Shown piece by piece: positions 16,527-24,502 of a stretch of 64,000 nucleotides of DNA. A program made the position numbers and the translations under genes. A model generated the notes under the pieces. The model searched no databases. It was not told the origin of the DNA and saw only the letters and a program-made list of their open reading frames with translations. Position 1 is the stretch's first letter, and every line of letters begins with the position of its first letter. Origin of the DNA: Micromonospora sp. WMMD1128 (GTDB lineage: Bacteria > Actinomycetota > Actinomycetes > Mycobacteriales > Micromonosporaceae); contig NZ_CP114902.1 in NCBI RefSeq assembly GCF_027497235.1, positions 5,606,001 through 5,670,000 of the forward strand. Reading direction: 5' to 3'.

Positions 16527-16532
16527 TATGCT
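16527..16532 (+). promoter_or_regulatory. -10 box for the 16539 gene
   Basis: TATGCT is followed by 6 nt and the GTG start at 16539. There is no Shine-Dalgarno sequence, so a leaderless transcript is predicted. Confidence 0.5.
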
Positions 16533-16538
16533 GGGCCG

Positions 16539-17003
16539 GTGATCCTCGCTGACGTCACCGGTTCCTGGGCCGGCACCAACGGCTTCCGGATGCTGCCCGC
16601 CGACCCGTTCGTCGAGTCGCCGGCCACGCTGACCGTCGCGACCGCCGCTGGCGGGCACCTGACCACCGTGGCGTACTCCTGGGCGCATCCGGACGACGGC
16701 CCGCAGGACGGGCTGCTGGTGATCGCGGTCGGCGCGCAGCCGGGTTCGCTCGTCGCCTGGTGGGGCGACTCGTGGCACCAGCAGCCGGGGCCGATGACGC
16801 TCACCGGTGACGCGGGCCCGGGCGACACGGTCGCGCTCACCGCCGAGTACGGCGGCGGGTGGGGGTGGCGGATCATCCTCGACGGCACCGAGCCGGCGAC
16901 GCTGCGGCTGCGGATGGAGAACGTGGTCCCGGCGGACCAGGCCGGCCCGAAGGCACCGGCCGGCCCGTACCCGGTGATGGTCACCGACGTGCGGCGCGCC
17001 TGA
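16539..17003 (+). CDS. Small beta-rich protein, DUF1579-like
   Basis: The 154-residue product starts ILADVTGSWAGTNGFRM and continues with alternating strands (TVAYSWAHPDDGPQDGLLVIAVG, LVAWWGDSWHQQPGPM, GWGWRIILDG). The GxWxGxxxF opening and repeated tryptophans resemble the small beta-barrel proteins grouped as DUF1579, but the assignment is tentative. No export signal is seen. The GTG at 16539 is preferred over the upstream in-frame start at 16497 because of the TATGCT box. It is convergent with the following hydrolase, leaving only 4 bp between them. Confidence 0.75.
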   Translation: MILADVTGSWAGTNGFRMLPADPFVESPATLTVATAAGGHLTTVAYSWAHPDDGPQDGLLVIAVGAQPGSLVAWWGDSWHQQPGPMTLTGDAGPGDTVALTAEYGGGWGWRIILDGTEPATLRLRMENVVPADQAGPKAPAGPYPVMVTDVRRA

Positions 17004-17007
17004 GCCG

Positions 17008-17880
17008 TCAGGCGACGCCGTCGAGGATCTCCCGCAGCCGGCGGGCGAACGCCTCCGGCTGCCCGGCGTAGCCGCCCTCCTCCCCGAGGAAACCGCCGTG
17101 GTGGCTCGGGAAGACCGCCGGCAGTCCACCGAGCAGCTCGGCCGTCGCCACCGAGGTACGTCCGGTCAGGGTGCCCGCCGACTCCTCGCCCACCGCGATG
17201 ACGACCCGGGTACGCGTCACGCGGAGCGCGTCGACGTCCGGCCGGTAGCTGGTGACCGCGGCGGACCGATCGGACAGCAGCGGGTCGTCCCGTGAGCCGT
17301 CGTCGTCGACCGGCATGCCGAATGTGGCCGGGTCCGGCGCGGGCTGGGCGAAGTAGTCGTCGGTGAACTCGCCCCGCCAGGACGTCATGGCGATGAACGC
17401 CGCCATGCCGGCGCCCCAGCCGTGCTTCTGGTACGCCTCCTGGCAGGCGGCGTTCGCCCGCGCGGCGGCCTCGGCGTCGGGGAGCAGCGGCACCAGCGGC
17501 GGCTCGTGCGCCACGAGCGTGGCCACCGTGCCCGGGTAGGCCGCCACCAGCGCGAGCGCGGTCACCGCCCCGCCGCTGCTGGCGAAGAGGTCGACCGGGC
17601 CCGCGTCGAGGGCGTCGACGACGGCGCGTACGTCGGTGGCCTGCACCTCCGGTACGGAGTCCATGCGGCCGTCCCGGCGCACGCTGCGTCCGAGCCCGCG
17701 CGGGTCGTACGTGATGACGGTCCGGTCCGGGAAGTACGAGGCGAGCGTGGTGAAGCCGTCGGCGCACATCGGCTGGCCGATCATGAACAGGGGCCGGTGT
17801 GCGCCGGCCGCCGCGCTCGGGGCGTGGACGTCGTAGACGAGGTCGACCTCGGGCAGCTGGAGCGTCTGGGTTGTGGTCAT
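17008..17880 (-). CDS. Alpha/beta hydrolase
   Basis: This 290-residue protein has the hydrolase order of motifs: strand and oxyanion region (PLFMIGQPMCADGF), TVITYDPRGLGRS, the nucleophile elbow LFASSGGAV, and a histidine near the C-terminus (FPSHHGGF). The elbow reads A-S-S-G-G rather than the usual G-x-S-x-G. Proteins of this type are esterases, lactonases or C-C hydrolases; the substrate is unknown. The ATG at 17880 is the only good start. Confidence 0.85.
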   Translation of the reverse strand: MTTTQTLQLPEVDLVYDVHAPSAAAGAHRPLFMIGQPMCADGFTTLASYFPDRTVITYDPRGLGRSVRRDGRMDSVPEVQATDVRAVVDALDAGPVDLFASSGGAVTALALVAAYPGTVATLVAHEPPLVPLLPDAEAAARANAACQEAYQKHGWGAGMAAFIAMTSWRGEFTDDYFAQPAPDPATFGMPVDDDGSRDDPLLSDRSAAVTSYRPDVDALRVTRTRVVIAVGEESAGTLTGRTSVATAELLGGLPAVFPSHHGGFLGEEGGYAGQPEAFARRLREILDGVA

Positions 17881-17959
17881 GCCCCGGTCGACCGTCGCCG
17901 GGCCGGAAAGTCATCGGTCCGGGTGCGGTTCGCGGCGGTGTCGGCTGCCCACAATCGGA

Positions 17960-17992
17960 AAAGGCCGTCTCCCACCACGGGAAACGGCCTTT
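17960..17992 (-). terminator. Intrinsic terminator after the tRNA gene
   Basis: On the minus strand the stem AAAGGCCGT/ACGGCCTTT plus an inner 4-bp stem ends in TTTT, directly downstream of the tRNA. This is the most classical Rho-independent terminator in the window. Confidence 0.85.
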
Positions 17993-18000
17993 GCACTGGG

Positions 18001-18074
18001 TGGAGCTGAGGGGATTTGAACCCCTGACCCCCTCGATGCGAACGAGGTGCGCTACCAGTCTGCGCCACAGCCCC
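18001..18074 (-). tRNA. tRNA-Ala (anticodon CGC)
   Basis: The 74-nt sequence folds into a full cloverleaf: acceptor stem GGGGCTG with CAGCTCC (one G-U pair), D-arm GCGC/GCGC, anticodon stem CCTCG/CGAGG around loop TTCGCAT with anticodon CGC, and T-arm AGGGG-TTCAAAT-CCCCT. The discriminator base is A and no CCA is encoded. It reads GCG, a frequent alanine codon at this GC content. Confidence 0.95.
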
Positions 18075-18188
18075 TCCGCCGGCGAACCAGCGTCGGTCCC
18101 ACCCGGCTTGCACCGGGCGGGCCGGCACCAAGGCTAACAGGCCCCACCCCCGCCACGCGAACCGCCCCGCCCCGCGCCACCCAGTCCA

Positions 18189-18261
18189 TCGATCTTGGAA
18201 TTGTGGCACCTCCGACAAGCCACCGAAGGGACAAACCCTGGCACCACAACTCCAAGATCGA
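18189..18261. repeat. Inverted repeat, CTTGGARTTGTGG family
   Basis: Arms TCGATCTTGGAATTGTGG (from 18189) and its near complement ending at 18261 match at about 19 of 22 positions around a 29-nt loop. It lies between the tRNA and the 3' end of the SepX-like gene. Together with the GATCATGAAGTT repeats it looks like a dispersed intergenic palindrome rather than a gene-specific site. Confidence 0.65.
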
Positions 18262-18267
18262 CGCGGG

Positions 18268-19044
18268 TCAGGCGCCTCGGCCGGACTGGTAGGGACGGCC
18301 GCGCAGGCCGCCGGCCCGGCGGTAGGACACCGAGCCGCCGCTCGCGGCCGGTGGCAGGTCGGACGGGCGGTCCAGGCCCATCGCGGTACGCCGGACCGCC
18401 TCCCGCTGGGCGGCCAGCCGGCGCTGCGCCTCCCGCCGGGCCGCCGCGCGTCGGGCCTGTTCGCGGCGCACCTCAGCCTGGCGGGCGGCCAGCCAGGCGG
18501 ACTCGCGGGCGTCCGCACGCCGCCGCCGGCGCTCGGCCAGGGCCCGCTGCCGCAGGTGTACGACGTACGCGACGAGCAGCGTGCCGGTGACCGAGACGCT
18601 GATCCAGAACCCGGGGCCGACGAGCACCACGCCGACCAGTTCGACGAAGTTGAGCAGCAGCAGCGCGGCGAGCACCCGGCGTCGGCGGTAGACCGCGGGG
18701 GTGTGCCGCCGCCGGGGCGGGTGCCGTCGGCGGGACTGTGCGGGGATCGCGGAAACGGGCCGGAGCCGGCCGGAGCGCCGCCGGGCAGGCGGGGCGGAGA
18801 CCGGCCGGCCAAGACCACCCGTGTCCGAATTTTCACTCAAGGTGACAATCAGGGAGCGCGGGGGGTGCAGCGGTCGCCGTCCGGGCACGGTGCGGCGACG
18901 ACGCTGGCGTTGGAGCACCCGCGCCGTCGACTGCGCCCGCTCCGCCACCAGCCGCTCGGTGGCGTCGTACCGGCGGACCAGCGCCGGAGCGAGGGCGAGC
19001 AGACCGGCGGCGGCGAGGACGGCGAGGAGCACCGACGTCGGCAC
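18268..19044 (-). CDS. SepX/GlpR-like membrane protein, probable divisome component
   Basis: The 258-residue protein starts with a membrane helix (PTSVLLAVLAAAGLLALAPALV) followed at once by RRYDATERLVAE. After a basic disordered region come two more helices (about 130-175, VLAALLLLNFVELVGVVLVG and FWISVSVTGTLLVAYVV) and an arginine-rich coiled-coil tail. The layout and its place directly after rimJ and moeA/glp match mycobacterial Rv0996 and its relatives GlpR and SepX, which work with gephyrin-like Glp at the FtsZ ring. The GTG at 19044 is preferred because GGAGG lies 7-8 nt upstream; in-frame starts exist up to 19065. Homology is inferred from layout and synteny. Confidence 0.75.
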   Translation of the reverse strand: MPTSVLLAVLAAAGLLALAPALVRRYDATERLVAERAQSTARVLQRQRRRRTVPGRRPLHPPRSLIVTLSENSDTGGLGRPVSAPPARRRSGRLRPVSAIPAQSRRRHPPRRRHTPAVYRRRRVLAALLLLNFVELVGVVLVGPGFWISVSVTGTLLVAYVVHLRQRALAERRRRRADARESAWLAARQAEVRREQARRAAARREAQRRLAAQREAVRRTAMGLDRPSDLPPAASGGSVSYRRAGGLRGRPYQSGRGA

Positions 19045-19160
19045 CCTCACCCCTCCCGTCACCAAGTTCGGGGCGAACGCCGCCCAGCCGCAACTTCTTC
19101 CGTCACCGCTCGTTAACGGCGCACATCATGCGGGCGGGCAGCGCTTGCCACAGCTTGCAG

Positions 19161-19173
19161 TTACTTGAGGTTA
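19161..19173. promoter_or_regulatory. Possible BldD-type half-site pair
   Basis: TTAC-TTGAG-GTTA fits the outer TNAC-N5-GTNA pattern of BldD operators but not the central bases of the published consensus. It lies in the 185-bp gap between rimJ and the SepX-like gene. Weak evidence. Confidence 0.25.
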
Positions 19174-19229
19174 CGGGCCACGGACCGGGTTCACCGTGCG
19201 CCGCGCCGGGCGGTCACGGGCCGAACGGC

Positions 19230-19871
19230 TCAGCGCCGGTTGTCACGTACGCGGTGCCATCGGGCCAGCAGCCCGCCCTCGGCGGCCACTTCCTCGCTGG
19301 TCATCGCGTATCCGATGTGGTCCCGCCAGGCGCCGTCGATGTGCATGTACCGCACGTGGTAGGCCTCCTCGCGGAAGCCCAGCTTCTCCACCACGCGCCG
19401 GGACGGGACGTTCTCCGGCCGGATGTTCACCTCGATCCGGTGCAGCCCACCGGGGCCGAACGCGTGGTCCACGGCGAGCGCGACAGCGGTCGGGATCACA
19501 CCCTGACCGGCCACCCGCGAGTCCACCCAGTACCCCACGTAGCCGGAGCAGAACGCCCGCCGCACGATGCTGCCCACGTTGACGTGGCCGACAAGCCGCT
19601 CCTGCCCGTCGGAACGCAGGCAGACCGCGAACGGCATCCCGTCGCCGGTCCGCGCGGACTTCCGCTGGTCGGCGTGGACCAGGCGGAACGCGGCCGGCGA
19701 GTTCGTCTCGTCCCAACCGCCGGGCACATGGGACTCCCACGGGGCGAGCCAGTCCCGGTTCGCGCGCCGGATCGTCGACCACTCCACCGCGTCGGAACGC
19801 CGGTAGGGACGCAGCACCACCGGACCATCCACAAGCACCGCCGGCCACCCCGGCGCCCGCCGAAACCTCAC
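19230..19871 (-). CDS. rimJ: GNAT acetyltransferase of the RimJ type
   Basis: The enzyme (213 residues from the GTG at 19871) resembles RimJ/RimL N-alpha-acetyltransferases that modify protein N-termini. Motifs include VVLRPYRRSDAVEW at the start, FAVCLRSDGQERLVGHVNVG, a GYWVDSRVAGQGVIPTAVAL acetyl-CoA-binding loop (QGV variant of QGxG) and NIRPENVPSRRVVEKLGFREE near the end. Longer readings to 19991 lack family similarity. It sits between moeA/glp and the SepX-like gene, the same order as Rv0994-Rv0996. Confidence 0.9.
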   Translation of the reverse strand: MRFRRAPGWPAVLVDGPVVLRPYRRSDAVEWSTIRRANRDWLAPWESHVPGGWDETNSPAAFRLVHADQRKSARTGDGMPFAVCLRSDGQERLVGHVNVGSIVRRAFCSGYVGYWVDSRVAGQGVIPTAVALAVDHAFGPGGLHRIEVNIRPENVPSRRVVEKLGFREEAYHVRYMHIDGAWRDHIGYAMTSEEVAAEGGLLARWHRVRDNRR

Positions 19872-19923
19872 CGAACCGAACCGTTCGCGACTGCGGGGCT
19901 CCGCTTCGCTGCACTCCTCGCGC

Positions 19924-21237
19924 TCACCGGCGCCGGTCCAACAACAGCACATCCACGGTGGAGCCCGCCGCGGCCGTGGTGACCCGCTCACCGAGCACCA
20001 GCAGGCCGTTCGCCTCGGCCAGGCCGGAGAGCGTGTACGGGCCGCCGGCCAGCGGCTGCACCGTGTAGCCGCCGCCGCGCCGCTCGGCCACGTGCGCGGG
20101 GCGGAACTCGCGCAGCCCCACCGGCGACGACACGGTCTCCAGCAGGTGCGCGCGGACGCTGGGCCGGAACACGGGCTCGGCGCCGGCGAGCAGTTGGATG
20201 GCCGGGCGGGCCAGCACCTCGAAGCCGATCAGCGCCGCGCCGGGCTCACCGGGAAGACACACCACCGGCACCTCCTCGGCGCCGACCGTACCGAACCCGA
20301 GCGCGGTTCCGGGATAGAGGGCCACCTCGGTGAAGGTGACCGGCCCGGCCCGGCCGCCGTCGCGGCGGGACAGGATCCGGCGGACCATGTCGCCCGGGCC
20401 GGTGCCGGTGCCGCCGGTGGTGATGATCAGGTCGGCCCGCAGCGTCTGGTCCTCCAGCAGGCCGCGCAGCGCCTCCGGGTCGTCGTCGCAGATCCCGACC
20501 CGGTACGCGAGCGCGCCCGCCTCCGCCGCCGCGGCGGTCAGCGCGTGCGAGTTGGTGTCCACCACCTGACCGGGCTGGCTGCCCCGGCCCACGTCGACGA
20601 GTTCGTCGCCGGTGGCCACGATCACCACCCGGGGGCTCGGTCGCACCACCACGTGCCCGATGCCGGTGGCCGCGAACACCGCGACCAAAGCCGGCGAGAC
20701 GTACGCGCCGGCGCGCGCGAGCAGCGTGCCGGCGACCAGTTCCTCGCCGGCTCGGCGCAGGCCGTACCCGCGTCGGGGGGCGCGGAAGATCTCCACCGCG
20801 GCCATGCCCTGGTCGGTCCACTCCACCGGGACCACCACGTCCGCGCCGAGCGGCAGTGGCGCGCCCGCCGCCACCGAGAAGCAGGCGCCGGGGGTGAGCC
20901 GGACCGGTCGCCAGCTCGCCGCGCCCAGGTCACCGACGACGTTGAGCCGGATGCTGCGCCCGCCGGGCATACCGGAGGGGGCCGGGACGTATCCCGGCCC
21001 CCGGCTCCCTCCGGAGATGTCCTCCCAGCGCGCGGCGTACCCGTCCACCGCCGCCTGGTCGAAGGCGGGGAACGAGTGCGGGGCGACCACGTCCTCGGCG
21101 AGCACGTTGCCGTACGCCTGGGTCAGGTCGAGGTCGAGCGGAGGCAGCGCCCGTAACCTGCGCAGCACGCTGCCCAGGTAGTCGGCGAGCGGCGTCAACT
21201 CGTTCGCGGCCGCCTCGGCGTCGGCCGTCGCGGTCAT
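19924..21237 (-). CDS. moeA: Molybdopterin molybdenumtransferase-like gephyrin homologue (MoeA/Glp)
   Basis: The 437-residue protein has the MoeA domain order: an N-terminal segment (LADYLGSVLRRLRALPP, AFDQAAVDGYA), the molybdopterin-binding core (VVIVATGDELVDVG, ITTGGTGTGPGDMV, CLPGEPGAALIGFEV) and the C-terminal beta domain. In Corynebacterium and mycobacteria the copy in this operon (Glp) binds FtsZ and the GlpR/SepX membrane protein, so a cell-division role is more likely here than cofactor synthesis alone. Its ATG overlaps the galU stop in an ATGA, indicating translational coupling. Confidence 0.9.
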   Translation of the reverse strand: MTATADAEAAANELTPLADYLGSVLRRLRALPPLDLDLTQAYGNVLAEDVVAPHSFPAFDQAAVDGYAARWEDISGGSRGPGYVPAPSGMPGGRSIRLNVVGDLGAASWRPVRLTPGACFSVAAGAPLPLGADVVVPVEWTDQGMAAVEIFRAPRRGYGLRRAGEELVAGTLLARAGAYVSPALVAVFAATGIGHVVVRPSPRVVIVATGDELVDVGRGSQPGQVVDTNSHALTAAAAEAGALAYRVGICDDDPEALRGLLEDQTLRADLIITTGGTGTGPGDMVRRILSRRDGGRAGPVTFTEVALYPGTALGFGTVGAEEVPVVCLPGEPGAALIGFEVLARPAIQLLAGAEPVFRPSVRAHLLETVSSPVGLREFRPAHVAERRGGGYTVQPLAGGPYTLSGLAEANGLLVLGERVTTAAAGSTVDVLLLDRRR

Positions 21238-22223
21238 GTATTGGCACCGCCGGACGCGTCGCGCAGGCCGTTCAGGACCGCGTCGGTGACGGTCTCGTCG
21301 CCGTTGTTGACGAACTCGGCAAGCCACTTGCGGAACTCGGCGCCCAGGTCCTCCCGCTCGGACGCGATCTGGACCACGGTCTGGAGATAGCCGAGCGGCA
21401 TGCCGGTGTCGTAGCGGGTGCCCCGGTAGACGATCGCGTGCACCGGCACCCCCTCGGTGCGCAGCAGCTCCATCGCGTCGGTGAGCTGGATCTCGCCGCC
21501 GCTGCCCGGCTGGGTGCGCCGGATCGCGTCGAAGATCCGCCCCGGGAGCACGTACCGGCCGAGGACGGCCAGGTTGCTCGGCGCGTCCTCCGGGCTGGGC
21601 TTCTCCACCATGCCGGTGACCTTGACGACCTCGGCGATGTCGGCGTACTCCGACTCGGCCGGCTCGACCGAAGCGATGCCGTAGCGGCTGGTCTCGGCCG
21701 GGTCGACCTCGAAGAACGCGAGCACCACGCCGCCGGTGCGGGCCTGCAGCTCCAGCATGGCCGGCAGCAGCGGCTCGGACGGCTTGACGAACTCGTCGCC
21801 GAGCAGCACCGCGAAGGGCGCGTCGCCGACGTGCGACTCGGCGAACCCGACGGCGTGGCCGAGGCCGAGCTGCTCCGGCTGGCGGCAGGTGTAGATCGCG
21901 GCCAGTTCCTCGGTGCGTTTGACCGCGGCCAGCAGATCGGGCTTCTTGGCGAGCCGTTCCTCCAGGTCGGGCCGCCGGTCGAAGTGGTCGACCATCGAGG
22001 TCTTGCCCCGCCCGGTGATCAGCAGCACGTCGGTGATGCCGGCCTGGGTGGCCTCCTCGACGATGTACTGGAGGACCGGCCGGTCGACGACCGGCAGCAG
22101 CTCCTTGGGGACCGCCTTGGTGGCCGGCAGGAACCGGGTGGCCAGGCCGGCGGCCGGGATGACGGCCTTGACCGCGCGGGAGCGACCAGGGGTCGCTGAG
22201 GGGTTCGCTGAGTGCTCCGACAT
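21234..22223 (-). CDS. galU: UTP-glucose-1-phosphate uridylyltransferase
   Basis: GalU makes UDP-glucose for glycolipids, wall polymers and galactose use. The 329-residue protein has the nucleotidyltransferase signature AGLATRFLPATKAVPKELLPVVD near residue 30, then GRGKTSMVDHFDR, FAVLLGDEFV and YGIASVEPAE. A TAGTCT hexamer 6 nt before the ATG overlaps the stop codon of the upstream cyclase, so galU may have its own leaderless promoter besides read-through. It ends in an ATGA overlap with moeA/glp. Confidence 0.95.
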   Translation of the reverse strand: MSEHSANPSATPGRSRAVKAVIPAAGLATRFLPATKAVPKELLPVVDRPVLQYIVEEATQAGITDVLLITGRGKTSMVDHFDRRPDLEERLAKKPDLLAAVKRTEELAAIYTCRQPEQLGLGHAVGFAESHVGDAPFAVLLGDEFVKPSEPLLPAMLELQARTGGVVLAFFEVDPAETSRYGIASVEPAESEYADIAEVVKVTGMVEKPSPEDAPSNLAVLGRYVLPGRIFDAIRRTQPGSGGEIQLTDAMELLRTEGVPVHAIVYRGTRYDTGMPLGYLQTVVQIASEREDLGAEFRKWLAEFVNNGDETVTDAVLNGLRDASGGANT

Positions 22224-22229
22224 GCCGCG

Positions 22230-22235
22230 AGACTA
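22230..22235 (-). promoter_or_regulatory. -10 box for galU inside the cyclase stop codon
   Basis: On the minus strand TAGTCT, whose TAG is the stop codon of the diguanylate cyclase, is followed by 6 nt and the galU ATG. Confidence 0.45.
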
Positions 22236-24419
22236 TCGGCCACGGCTCTGCCGCGGCGGCTGAGGACCGGAAGACGCGCCGCCCGGCGCGGCGCCCGCCT
22301 GCTCCGCCGCGCCGGCCCGGGGCAGCCCGTCGGGCGGGCTGACCGTGGTGGCGGCCACCGGAATCTCCTGCGTGCGCACCGGATCGGGGGCGGGCGCCAG
22401 CCGGTGGCCGTCCCGCCCGGCGGCCTTGGCCGCGTAGAGCGCGTCGTCGGCCGCGTCGAGCACCTGCTGGCCGCCGCCGGCGTGGTCCGGATAGACGGCG
22501 ATGCCGATGGACACCGTCACCGGCACCCGCAGCGGCTCGGCGTCGTGCCCGTCGACGGACACCGGCTGGTCCCGTACCACCGCGCCGATCCGCTCGGCGA
22601 CGATCGTGGCGCCCCGCGCGTCGGTCTCCGGCAGCAGCACCACGAACTCCTCGCCGCCGTGCCGGAACGCCAGGTCCACCTCGCGGATCACGCCGCGTAC
22701 CCGGCGGGCGAACTCGACGAGCACGGCGTCCCCGGCGGCGTGCCCCCACGTGTCGTTGACCTCCTTGAACCGGTCCAGGTCGAGGGCGAGCACGCTGAGC
22801 ATCCGGCCGAACCGGTTCGCCCGCTCCACCTCCCGCCGGATCGACTCGCGCAGGTAGCGGTAGTTCCACAGCCCGGTGAGCGGGTCGGTCAGGGAGAGCC
22901 GTTGTGCCTCCTCGTGCACCCGGACGTTCTCCACCGCCACCGCCGCGTGGCCGGCGAAGGTCCGCAGCGTGACCAGGTCGTCGTCGTCGAACTCGTGCCC
23001 GCCGAGCCGGTCGTAGAGGGCCAGTACGCCGAGCGCCGCGCTGGGCGGGCCGGCGGTGGGGTCGCTGTCGGCCGGCGGATGGCCGGGACGGTCCGCCCCA
23101 CGCGGGTCGGCCACGCCGGGCGCGGCGAACGGCACCGCCACGTACGTCTCGCAGGACGGCTCCCCGGTCGGCGCGTCCGGCGGCGCCCACCGGCCACGCA
23201 GCGGCTCCCCGGTGGCGGCCACCGCCCCGACCACGCCGGCGCCGACCGGCACCCGCAGCGTCGCCGGGTCGGCCGGGTCGTCGGTCGGCCAGCGCCCGGT
23301 CAGCCCCTCCACGCACTGGCCGACGAGCACCCCGTGGCCGTCGAGCAGCAACACCGCGCCGGCCCGGGCGCCGGTGCCGGCGAGCGCGCTGTCCAGGATC
23401 ACCCGCAGGATCCGTTGCAGGTCGTGCGTGCTCGCGAGCGTGTCGCCGAGCACCACCAGATGGTTGCGGAGCTGGTCCCGGCTGCTTGTCAACGCCGCCA
23501 CGTAACTGCCGGTCTCCCGGGTCATCCGGTTGAACGCGCCGGCCAGCCGGCCGATCTCGTCCCGGCTGCGCACCGGCACCCGCGCGGTCAGGTCGCCGTG
23601 CGCCACCCGGTCCACCGCGCCGGCCAGCTCGATCAACGGTCGGGTGGTCACCCGGGCCAGCCGCCCGGCCGCCAGCACGGCCAGCAGCGCGGCCAGCGCG
23701 ACGGCGGCCACCAGCGCGCCGTACAGGCCGGGCGGGCGGTCGCCGCGCACCGAGAGCACGAGCGGCAGCGGCTGCCCCGAGGACGGCCCGACCCGGCGCA
23801 CGTACCGCCCGTCGCCGGTCCCGGCCACCCGATCCCCGGTGACCTCGCGGGCGGCGGCCAGCACCGCCGCGCGTACCCCCTGATTTTCGGTCGTGGCTCG
23901 CCCGGGGTCGTCGAGGAGGGTGACCTCGACGCCGGTCACGGCCGCGAGCCGCGCCACGAAGGCCCGGTCGACGGGCTGCGCGGCGGCGACCGCGCCGAGG
24001 TCGGCGCCGGCCGGGTCGCGGAGCCGGACCTGGACGGCGAGCGCGCCCACCGGGCCGGCCGGGACGCCGGCGCAGTCCTGCCAGGGGCCGGCCGGGCCGC
24101 CGGCGGTGGCGTAGCTTCTCCGGCCGGTGGCGTCGGCGATCACGACGGCGGCGGCCAGGCCGCGGCCGACCACCTGGTCGGCGGCACGCGACCGGGCGGC
24201 CGGGTCCGCGACGAGAGCGACCGCGTCGGCCGCCGCGCGCAGTTGCTGGCAGAGCGCGTCGACCGAGGTACGCACGCCGGCCGCGGCCAGCCCCAGCCGC
24301 TCGGTGGCGCGACCACGGTCGACCGCGCTCAGTGTGGTGCCGACGAAGAACGCGCCGAGCAGGACGGGGCCGAGGACCACCACGAGGAAGGCCATCGTCA
24401 ACCGCCCGCGTAGCGTCAA
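22233..24419 (-). CDS. Membrane diguanylate cyclase with HAMP, GAF and GGDEF domains
   Basis: The 728-residue protein has a membrane helix at about 8-29, an extracytoplasmic sensor region of about 200 residues, a second helix near 235-255, a HAMP linker (RLARVTTRPLIELAG...), a GAF-like region with a long insertion (about 330-515) and a GGDEF domain. The active site reads GGEEF and is intact; REVD five residues before it is a likely allosteric I-site. It should make c-di-GMP in response to an external or cytoplasmic cue. The start is TTG at 24419, with an in-frame ATG at codon 9. It leads the galU-glp-rimJ-sepX block, 9 nt before galU. Confidence 0.93.
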   Translation of the reverse strand: MTLRGRLTMAFLVVVLGPVLLGAFFVGTTLSAVDRGRATERLGLAAAGVRTSVDALCQQLRAAADAVALVADPAARSRAADQVVGRGLAAAVVIADATGRRSYATAGGPAGPWQDCAGVPAGPVGALAVQVRLRDPAGADLGAVAAAQPVDRAFVARLAAVTGVEVTLLDDPGRATTENQGVRAAVLAAAREVTGDRVAGTGDGRYVRRVGPSSGQPLPLVLSVRGDRPPGLYGALVAAVALAALLAVLAAGRLARVTTRPLIELAGAVDRVAHGDLTARVPVRSRDEIGRLAGAFNRMTRETGSYVAALTSSRDQLRNHLVVLGDTLASTHDLQRILRVILDSALAGTGARAGAVLLLDGHGVLVGQCVEGLTGRWPTDDPADPATLRVPVGAGVVGAVAATGEPLRGRWAPPDAPTGEPSCETYVAVPFAAPGVADPRGADRPGHPPADSDPTAGPPSAALGVLALYDRLGGHEFDDDDLVTLRTFAGHAAVAVENVRVHEEAQRLSLTDPLTGLWNYRYLRESIRREVERANRFGRMLSVLALDLDRFKEVNDTWGHAAGDAVLVEFARRVRGVIREVDLAFRHGGEEFVVLLPETDARGATIVAERIGAVVRDQPVSVDGHDAEPLRVPVTVSIGIAVYPDHAGGGQQVLDAADDALYAAKAAGRDGHRLAPAPDPVRTQEIPVAATTVSPPDGLPRAGAAEQAGAAPGGASSGPQPPRQSRGR

Positions 24420-24502
24420 GCTTGCCCCCGGAAGTACCGCGCCCCTTGGTGCGATGCTGACACAGAGCGACCGCTAGGCAAGCGTTGCGTCAGGAGTGTT
24501 GC

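Noticed and set aside
17960..18074. Integration site for a mobile element at tRNA-Ala
   Set aside because: No integrase and no duplicated tRNA 3' end is visible around the gene.
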